A stretch of DNA of 5,211 bases from Tannerella sp. (GTDB lineage: Bacteria > Bacteroidota > Bacteroidia > Bacteroidales > Tannerellaceae): contig JAIRXI010000092.1 of the NCBI GenBank assembly GCA_031268395.1, forward strand, positions 1 through 5,211, in the 5' to 3' direction. The position numbers and the translations under genes were made by a program. The stretch's first letter is position 1. Each line of letters opens with the position of its first letter. This document shows positions 1 to 5,211 of this stretch, in pieces. The notes under the pieces are model-generated. The model had not been told where the DNA came from and did not search any database. It saw only the letters and a list, made by a program, of their open reading frames with translations.

Positions 1-362
1 ATCTCCACTTCCGTACTGGACAGTTCCTTCCGGATTTCCATGCCCTGCGTGGCGGACACGTAGATGCCGTTCTTTTCCGGGTCGAACTTCCGGCCGAAGA
101 AGAGGCCGGTAATAATCGCTCGCAGATAGACCAGTCCCGTGTCCACATTCCATCCGCGCACCGCATAACGTGCGGCCACGCGGTTATAGCGCGTCACGAC
201 GTCTTCTACCGTTTCGCGTTTCAATTCGATGCCTTCCTCCACGATGGCGTCGATCAGTCCCTGTTTGTTAATGCTTCCCGCCGACGATACGAGGGCGGTG
301 AAACCTTTCGGGTCGGACGTCAGGACGTTTTTCCTGAGCCAGGCTTTCAACTTATTTTTCAT
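1..362 (-). CDS. HU/IHF-like DNA-binding protein, 3' end beyond window (DUF4469-type protein, N-terminal domain)
   Basis: The reading frame opens with ATG at 362-360 and stays open for 120 codons to the window edge, so only the N-terminal part is seen. The protein begins MKNKLKAWLRKNVLTSDP and contains GSINKQGLIDAIVEEG, a stretch GWNVDTGLVYLRAIITGLFF, then FDPEKNGIYVSATQGMEIRK. From memory this pattern matches the HU-like DNA-binding domain found in Bacteroidales at the N-terminus of proteins that often carry a C-terminal DUF4469 Ig-like domain; that second domain would lie beyond position 1 and is not visible. There is no signal peptide, so it should act in the cytoplasm or nucleoid. It follows the SusD gene by 126 bases in the same direction; whether it shares the transcript is unclear. 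The exact role of this family is unknown to me, and DNA binding is inferred from the fold. The start is supported by the conserved N-terminus. Confidence 0.8.
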   Translation of the reverse strand, partial: MKNKLKAWLRKNVLTSDPKGFTALVSSAGSINKQGLIDAIVEEGIELKRETVEDVVTRYNRVAARYAVRGWNVDTGLVYLRAIITGLFFGRKFDPEKNGIYVSATQGMEIRKELSSTEVE

Positions 363-384
363 ATCTCTGTATTTAACTGTGAAC

Positions 385-414
385 GATGAACGGGGTATCG
401 TTACCTTGTTCATC
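385..414 (-). other. Imperfect hairpin between the SusD gene and the HU-like gene
   Basis: GATGAAC at 385-391 is the perfect inverted complement of GTTCATC at 408-414, and GG at 394-395 can pair with CC at 404-405, leaving an 8-base loop. In the minus-strand transcript the two positions between these pairings are A-C mismatches; on the plus strand they would be G-T wobbles. No T tract follows on the minus strand, so it does not fit a standard intrinsic terminator. It could be a weak attenuator, an mRNA-stabilising structure or chance. The rest of 363-488 shows no promoter that I could recognise, including no convincing Bacteroides TAnnTTTG box. Confidence 0.25.
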
Positions 415-488
415 TATGGTTCTCTGCGCCTTCTCCGGCGTAAATGACACGAAGAAGGCACAGCGTTCCATACATTTTCTATTTCTAT

Positions 489-2216
489 TTAACGAAGCGC
501 CGGATCAAAATTACCGCCCCAGTCTTTGTTCTGTTCCAGATTGGCATTGTTCTGTATCTCGTCGTTGTGAATCGGGAAGAAATAATACGATTCGGGCGTC
601 GACATGGCATCCGGGCTGTTCGGATTCTGGAAGCGCGTGTCTACTGCTTCGTACTTGAAATCTTCCGGCAGCAAGTCGAAAGTCTGTGCTTTGGTCATCG
701 CTTCTTCCAGCGTAATATGGTCCTTGAGCGAAGCCAGTATGCCATACTTGTGCATTCCGTTGAGATAGTTGTGCAACAGGCGATGGCGACGCAAATCCCA
801 GAAGCGCTTGCCCTCGAAGCAAAATTCGATCCGCTTTTCGTCCATCAGCGCCGTACGCATCTCCTCGCGGCTCATGCCCGGCTGGAGTCCGTACAGGTTG
901 TCGTCGCCCGGCTCGATGCCCGCCCGGCGGCGAATGGCGGTCAGCACATCGTAACCGGCCTGCCGGTCGCCTTTCTCATTGGCCGCTTCGGCATAGTTGA
1001 ACATCACTTCGGCAAAACGAATCTCCAGCCAGTCCACATCGTTAAGCGTCACCTGTGCCACGTTCAGTTCTTCCTGCATGCCTTTTTTGGTATACAGACC
1101 GGTACGCGCGTGCCATTCGCCCTGTATATTATATCCGAAAGCGTCCATCGAAGCCGCAATATTGGGTACTGTGTACTGGCGGCGTCCCGCTCTGGCGCTC
1201 AATTCATAGACAGAACCGTTGTACACGATCGTCTGGTCGAAACGCGGATCCCGGTTGAGCCAGTAGGTCTGTACATCATACGCATATTTGGACGATTCCC
1301 CAATTTTGCGTCCGTCCTTCATCGGGAACGCTTCTGCAAAATTCCATGCCGGCTGGTCTCCTCCCGTTGCGTTTTTGGACTCCGACAGCGGACGAACCGC
1401 ATCTTCTCCACGCCCGTTCGTTTTGGAGGGATTCGTGTAAACTACCGCCAAAACAGCTTCCTGATGCCGCTCGGTTTCAAATACATCCGTGTAATTGTCT
1501 ACCAGTCCGTAACCGTTGGCGGTTAACAGGTCGTAAGCAGCCTTGGTCGCATTGAACGCTTCCGTCCAGTAGCTGTTGTCGTAGTAATTGCCCGGATTGA
1601 ACTGCGGACTGGCCTTGAACAGCAATACTCTGCCCTTGAATGCGGCAACGGCGCACTGATCAATCCGTCCGTAATCGCCTCCGGTGTATCGGACGGGCAG
1701 GCGTCGGGCGGCATCGTCCAGGTCGCTGACGATAAAGTCGAAACATTCCGCTGTGGAGTTGCGACTGACCATCAGGTCGTCCGTCAGTGACTGCGGTTCC
1801 CTGACAATCGGCACGCCGCCATGATACATTATCATCTTGAAATACAGGAAGGCCCGCAGAAACAGCGCCTGGCCGATGATCGGGTCTTTCTCCGCCTGCG
1901 AGAGCGTACCTGTTTCGATCTGCTGCAGCAGCAGATTGATATTGCGTATGGTAGCATACGGCCAGAACTTCATGCTGGCGTTATTCACCTGTATGGCATC
2001 CGGTCCCATAATACCCAGACATTCATCCGCATTGCCGCCGTCTCTCGGCCAGCCGCCCAGTACGCCGGGATACAGGTTGGTCAGACAGGCCTCCGTCAAC
2101 TTTATGTCATTCCATACGTTGTCAGGATTATAATTGGACAGGTCTTTCACGTCCAGCACGTCGCTGCATCCTGAAATCAGCAGCAGACCGACTAAAAATA
2201 CAATTATCTTTTTCAT
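489..2216 (-). CDS. SusD/RagB-family nutrient-binding outer-membrane lipoprotein
   Basis: Complete gene of 575 residues, close to the usual family size. The N-terminus is a lipoprotein signal peptide (MKK, hydrophobic core, lipobox ISGC with the lipidated cysteine at residue 17). It is followed by SDVLD, whose acidic residues fit the Bacteroidota surface-export signal. Family features include GQALFLRAFLYFKMIMYHGG (115-134) and GRVLLFKASPQFNP (195-208) of the TPR-like helical core. Further on are NYAEAANEKG (407-416) with AIRRRAGI (427-434), and the C-terminal signature MDEKRIEFCFEGKRFWDLRR (458-477). Such proteins cap a SusC barrel on the cell surface and bind the incoming nutrient. The ATG lies 11 bases after the SusC stop, with no Shine-Dalgarno sequence, as is normal in Bacteroidota. 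Substrate is unknown; glycan is the commonest case. No internal damage is seen. Translation or transcript level may depend on the frame state of the upstream SusC gene. Confidence 0.95.
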   Translation of the reverse strand: MKKIIVFLVGLLLISGCSDVLDVKDLSNYNPDNVWNDIKLTEACLTNLYPGVLGGWPRDGGNADECLGIMGPDAIQVNNASMKFWPYATIRNINLLLQQIETGTLSQAEKDPIIGQALFLRAFLYFKMIMYHGGVPIVREPQSLTDDLMVSRNSTAECFDFIVSDLDDAARRLPVRYTGGDYGRIDQCAVAAFKGRVLLFKASPQFNPGNYYDNSYWTEAFNATKAAYDLLTANGYGLVDNYTDVFETERHQEAVLAVVYTNPSKTNGRGEDAVRPLSESKNATGGDQPAWNFAEAFPMKDGRKIGESSKYAYDVQTYWLNRDPRFDQTIVYNGSVYELSARAGRRQYTVPNIAASMDAFGYNIQGEWHARTGLYTKKGMQEELNVAQVTLNDVDWLEIRFAEVMFNYAEAANEKGDRQAGYDVLTAIRRRAGIEPGDDNLYGLQPGMSREEMRTALMDEKRIEFCFEGKRFWDLRRHRLLHNYLNGMHKYGILASLKDHITLEEAMTKAQTFDLLPEDFKYEAVDTRFQNPNSPDAMSTPESYYFFPIHNDEIQNNANLEQNKDWGGNFDPALR

Positions 2217-2227
2217 TGTCTTGTCTT

Positions 2228-5211
2228 TTAAAAATTAATACTTAAGCCGCCTGTAAAAGTGCGCATGATCGGATATGAATCCAGCGTGTTCTGTTCGGGA
2301 TCATATTCGTCCATTGCGGAAATGCAGAACAGGTTGGTAGCGTTCACAAAGAGTTGAAGCTGATTCACGCCGATGCCTGCAAGCAGTTTTTTAGGCAGCG
2401 TGTAGGCGATATTCAGGTTTTTGAGTCGGCAGAAAGCGCCGTTCCTCAGCCAGAAGGTGGAAGAACCGCCGCCGTATTCCTGCTGCATCCATGCGCCGCT
2501 GGCGCGGGGGTATTTGGCGTTCGGATTTTCCGGCGTCCAGATGTCGTCTTTCCAAAGTTCAAAATACGGCCGGTCGCCGACCTGGAATACGCCGCCGCCA
2601 TTCATGGTGCTTATCATCCGGTCATACGCGCCGACCCCCTGGAAATGGGCATCAAGGGCAATGCCTTTCCATTCCAGATTGAATCCGAAACCGTAGTTAA
2701 TACGCGGAGAGGCGTTGTCGGACAGGTATGTGGCGTCATTGCCGTCAATCTTCCCGTCCGGGCCTTCGGAATAGTTTGCGCCGCGGATGTCTTTGAACAG
2801 GAGAGTGCCCAGGATCGGCTTGCGTCCGTCGACCGTATAGCCTTCGGGCAGTGCATCCAGCTGCTCCTGCGTCCGGACCATCCCGTCGCAGATGTATCCC
2901 GACAGACGGGAATTGGGTTTGCCTATCTGGCTTCGCCAGGCTTCCAGCCCCTCCGGCTCGTCCAGAATCACCCACTTGTCAATCGCATACCCCATGTTTG
3001 CATACGCCGTATAACGGAGGTCTTTGTAGGTGTCCGACCATTTCAGCGACCAGTCCACGCCTTTCCAGTCCTGCTCGGCGTAATTCTCGTCGCTCAGGCT
3101 GGCGCCGTAGGTGCCCGGAATGACACGGTTTCGTGCGCGGAGAATGTGATTCTTGTTCCGGTAGAAATAGTCAAATTCACCGCTCAGGCGGTTGTTCAGG
3201 AAGCCGTATTCGAGACCGGCGTCGTAGACTTCCACCTTGGCCCAGCTGATAAACGGGTTGGGCGTATTGCCGATAGCCAGACCCGTATTCAGATTGTCGC
3301 CAAAGATATATCCGCTGCCGTTGCGGTAATATTCACGCCACTGGAAGGCGGAGATGCCGTCGCCGTTCCAGTTGTTGTCGTCGCCGGTAGAGCCATAATT
3401 CGCTCTGATTTTCAGATTACTCAGCCAGGAGATGTCCTTCATGAAGTTTTCTTCCGAAAGGCGCCATGCCGCTGAAGCGGACGGGAAAAAGCCCCATCTT
3501 TCTCCGGGAGCGAACTTGTAATTGCCGTCGTAACGGAACGAAAATTCGGCAATATACTTGTCCGCGAAGGAATAATTCGCACGACCGACCCACGACTGGC
3601 GTGCCGATTCATATTCACTGCCGCTGAAATATCGCCGCTGCGTATCGCTGGACGTATTGAATATCTGGTCAATGGCAGTTGTCATCAGTTCGTCAGCCTG
3701 TCCGCTCAACGATTTCCCGCCTGTAGTCGACTGTTCATAGACGGCCATCGCCGACACGGCATGTTTCCCGAACGTTTTGTCGTAATTGAGAAACCAGTTG
3801 AGTTGATAGGAATGTTCCAGTGTGACGTTTTCCCGTATCCCTTCGTAACTGGCGCTCAGGTTATGCGTTACCATATCGTCAAAATCAATCGGGCCGGGCA
3901 CGAAAATATTGGTCGGCGAACCGATCTTGAAGCGGTATCCCTTGTTATGGGTGATAAATGCCTTGTGATTCCGGTCATATCCGTAATATTGTCCCAATAC
4001 GCTGGTTCGCAATCCGCTCACATATTGTCCCAAATCCAGATCCAGACGTATCTGTCCGTCCAGATGTCTTCGGGTGACATGCTGATACCGGTTGCCAATC
4101 ACCATCTCAACCGGATTCCATGAACCGGATGTAATGGGATTTTTCGATGTATCTGTCGTAGGCTGATTGTTTTCATCCAGGTAGAACGGATAGTAACGGG
4201 TCCAGTTAAAGGTCGTCCGGTAAAAATCAGGAACGTTGAAATTGTCTATGTCGTCATACGGCCAGTAAAACCGGTGAAAATCCTGCTGGTAGCCGCTCAG
4301 GTTAAAGTTGACTTTAAACCGTTCGGTAATTTTGGCCGTAATGTCCGAACGAAAATTATACCGTTTGTAGTTGATGGTTTTGTAGCTTCCGTCTTCATCA
4401 TGGTAGCCCAGCAGCATAAAATAGGTGATCCGGTCGTTTCCGCCGTCTACACTGAGGTTGTGCTGTTGTACCGAAGGAGTTTGCCAGACATAATCATTGA
4501 CATCGTAGTTTTTGTCGGCAAAATAGTCAAAGTGTTCCTGTCCGTATACCGGATCGCGTCCCAGCGTTTGCGCCACCCGATTTTCAAAAATCAACTGATC
4601 GGTAGCGGTAAAGTTTTGCAATGGTCTTGTCGGAGAAGAGGCGCTGTAAGAGCCTTTGTACTGGAAAGCCGGTTTCTGATCACGTCCGCTTCTTGTTTTT
4701 ACCAGGACGACACCGTTACCTGCCTTCGATCCATATACTGCCGCGCTGGCTGCATCTTTGAGGAAACTGATACTTTCCACTTCATTCGGATCCAGTGCGT
4801 CAAAATACTGTTTCGATTTGATAACGTCGTTGATTACATATAAAGGCTCGGAGAAACTGCCCCGCATCCGGATACTGGATGTGGCGCCCGCAAAACCGGA
4901 CGTCCCTGTCACCGTCACACCGGGTGCGCGCCCAGCCAGTGCATTCGATAAATTAGCCACCGGCATGTTGTTCAGGGTTTCCGCCTTTACGGATGTAATG
5001 GCGCCCGTCAGATTCACTTTTTTCTGTGTGCCGTAGCCGACAACTATAATTTCATCAAGCGCCTGATGGTCTTCTAACAGGGTGATCTTAAGAGGTTTGC
5101 CCCCCCCCCCGCTAATATGCTGATTTCCTGGGAGATATAACCAATAAATGAAACCTGCAAAATGGCATTGTCTGCCACTGTCAGGGCGAAATTCCCGTCC
5201 ACGTCGGTGGC
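2228..5211 (-). CDS. SusC/RagA-family TonB-linked outer-membrane transporter, 5' end beyond window, frameshifted at a poly-G tract
   Basis: This gene encodes the TonB-dependent barrel that imports the nutrient delivered by the SusD partner. About 994 codons are visible; the signal peptide and the start of the N-terminal domain lie past 5211. In order: the end of a carboxypeptidase-regulatory-like domain (DVDGNFALTV, VSFIGYISQEI, 5211-5111); a poly-G tract (5110-5100); the Ton box region DEIIVVGYG (5056-5030); the plug with NLSNALAGRAPGV, IRMRGS, EPLYVIND and the SusC hallmark SISFLKDAASAAVYGSKAGN; then the barrel, ending in NATNLF and GLSINF with a terminal phenylalanine before TAA at 2230-2228. 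With 11 G the first segment is out of frame with the rest. The longest uninterrupted start-to-stop frame begins at GTG 5017 (929 residues), but that GTG is the valine of QKKVNLTGAI in the middle of the domain order and would lack signal peptide and Ton box, so I reject it as the start. Length and motifs are otherwise normal. Substrate unknown. Confidence 0.92.
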   Translation of the reverse strand, partial: HRRGREFRPDSGRQCHFAGFIYWLYLPGNQHISGGGGKPLKITLLEDHQALDEIIVVGYGTQKKVNLTGAITSVKAETLNNMPVANLSNALAGRAPGVTVTGTSGFAGATSSIRMRGSFSEPLYVINDVIKSKQYFDALDPNEVESISFLKDAASAAVYGSKAGNGVVLVKTRSGRDQKPAFQYKGSYSASSPTRPLQNFTATDQLIFENRVAQTLGRDPVYGQEHFDYFADKNYDVNDYVWQTPSVQQHNLSVDGGNDRITYFMLLGYHDEDGSYKTINYKRYNFRSDITAKITERFKVNFNLSGYQQDFHRFYWPYDDIDNFNVPDFYRTTFNWTRYYPFYLDENNQPTTDTSKNPITSGSWNPVEMVIGNRYQHVTRRHLDGQIRLDLDLGQYVSGLRTSVLGQYYGYDRNHKAFITHNKGYRFKIGSPTNIFVPGPIDFDDMVTHNLSASYEGIRENVTLEHSYQLNWFLNYDKTFGKHAVSAMAVYEQSTTGGKSLSGQADELMTTAIDQIFNTSSDTQRRYFSGSEYESARQSWVGRANYSFADKYIAEFSFRYDGNYKFAPGERWGFFPSASAAWRLSEENFMKDISWLSNLKIRANYGSTGDDNNWNGDGISAFQWREYYRNGSGYIFGDNLNTGLAIGNTPNPFISWAKVEVYDAGLEYGFLNNRLSGEFDYFYRNKNHILRARNRVIPGTYGASLSDENYAEQDWKGVDWSLKWSDTYKDLRYTAYANMGYAIDKWVILDEPEGLEAWRSQIGKPNSRLSGYICDGMVRTQEQLDALPEGYTVDGRKPILGTLLFKDIRGANYSEGPDGKIDGNDATYLSDNASPRINYGFGFNLEWKGIALDAHFQGVGAYDRMISTMNGGGVFQVGDRPYFELWKDDIWTPENPNAKYPRASGAWMQQEYGGGSSTFWLRNGAFCRLKNLNIAYTLPKKLLAGIGVNQLQLFVNATNLFCISAMDEYDPEQNTLDSYPIMRTFTGGLSINF
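5030..5056 (-). other. Ton box region of the SusC-like transporter
   Basis: These nine codons read DEIIVVGYG, followed by TQKKVNLTGAI. In SusC-family transporters the DEVVVxGYG-like segment just before the plug is the region that contacts TonB in the periplasm. It lies in the same frame as the plug and barrel, about 43 bases downstream of the G tract, so it is lost from the protein when the tract is out of phase. Confidence 0.8.
5074..5211 (-). other. N-terminal segment of the SusC gene as read with the present 11-G tract (premature stop)
   Basis: Reading from the window edge in the frame that encodes the regulatory-like domain gives ATDVDGNFALTV, then VSFIGYISQEISIL. It continues through the G tract as AGGG and then a non-homologous tail ANLLRSPC before TAG at 5076-5074. 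This is the product expected when the tract has 11 G: a secreted fragment of the N-terminal domain without Ton box, plug or barrel, and so no transporter. The part before 5110 is real SusC sequence; the last eight residues are out of frame. Gene-calling software might list this as a separate small truncated gene. Confidence 0.7.
5100..5110 (-). repeat. Homopolymeric G tract (11 G in coding strand), candidate phase-variation switch
   Basis: Eleven consecutive C on the plus strand, read as G in the gene. The coding context is GC, then the G run, then CAAACCT. The reading frame joins the two SusC parts only if the run length is a multiple of three: 9 G gives A-GGG-K and 12 G gives A-GGGG-K. With 11 G a TAG ends translation at 5076-5074; with 10 G a TAA ends it at 5090-5088. 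Long G/C runs are hotspots for slipped-strand mispairing and are used as ON/OFF switches in genera such as Neisseria, Campylobacter and Helicobacter. A homopolymer miscall in sequencing would look the same. Confidence 0.85.

Noticed and set aside
428..459. Inverted repeat GCCTTCT / AGAAGGC as a terminator after the SusD gene
   Set aside because: The stem is only 7 bases with an 18-base loop and no following T tract on the minus strand, so it is too weak to call.
444..1526. Long plus-strand open frame (360 codons) opposite the SusD gene
   Set aside because: It is antisense to a well-supported SusD gene. Its translation shows no recognisable family and its length is explained by the codon bias of the opposite strand.
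2354..3475. Long plus-strand open frame (373 codons) opposite the SusC gene
   Set aside because: It lies entirely antisense to the conserved SusC barrel, and its translation has no domain or signal that I recognise. It is a shadow of the SusC reading frame.
4274..4843. Plus-strand open frame of 189 codons opposite the SusC plug and early barrel
   Set aside because: Antisense to the conserved plug motifs; no independent coding evidence.
5015..5211. A separate upstream gene ending near 5074 next to an independent 929-residue SusC
   Set aside because: Both sides of the G tract match consecutive parts of one SusC protein (regulatory-like domain, then Ton box and plug), so one gene with a frame change is the better reading.

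Overview
The window looks like part of a polysaccharide-utilisation-type locus from the order Bacteroidales (Bacteroidota). The reasons are a SusC-like TonB-dependent transporter followed directly by a SusD-like lipoprotein, no Shine-Dalgarno sequence before the susD start, and a neighbouring HU-like DNA-binding protein of a type I know only from this group. Base composition is moderate (roughly half G+C by eye). I cannot name the genus.

All three genes lie on the minus strand, so transcription runs from high to low coordinates. At 5211-2228 is the SusC-like outer-membrane transporter, whose 5' end (signal peptide and the first part of the N-terminal domain) lies outside the window. After an 11-base gap comes the SusD-like surface lipoprotein (2216-489), complete. 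After a 126-base intergenic stretch with a modest imperfect hairpin comes the first 120 codons of an HU/IHF-like DNA-binding protein (362-1), cut by the window edge.

The SusC and SusD proteins should form one outer-membrane machine: SusD is a lid that captures the nutrient (usually a glycan, sometimes peptides) and SusC is the TonB-driven barrel that imports it. Nothing here identifies the substrate, because no glycoside hydrolase, sulfatase, protease or regulator is visible.

The most striking signal is an 11-base homopolymer (C on the plus strand, G in the coding strand) at 5100-5110 inside the SusC gene. It lies exactly between the N-terminal carboxypeptidase-regulatory-like domain and the Ton box. 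With 11 G the two halves are out of frame and the N-terminal reading frame ends at a TAG at 5076-5074. With 9 or 12 G the gene would read through as a normal SusC protein with a short glycine linker. This looks like a slipped-strand phase-variation switch captured in the OFF state, although a homopolymer sequencing error cannot be excluded from one sequence. The gene should be read as one SusC gene and not as a 929-residue protein starting at the internal GTG at 5017.
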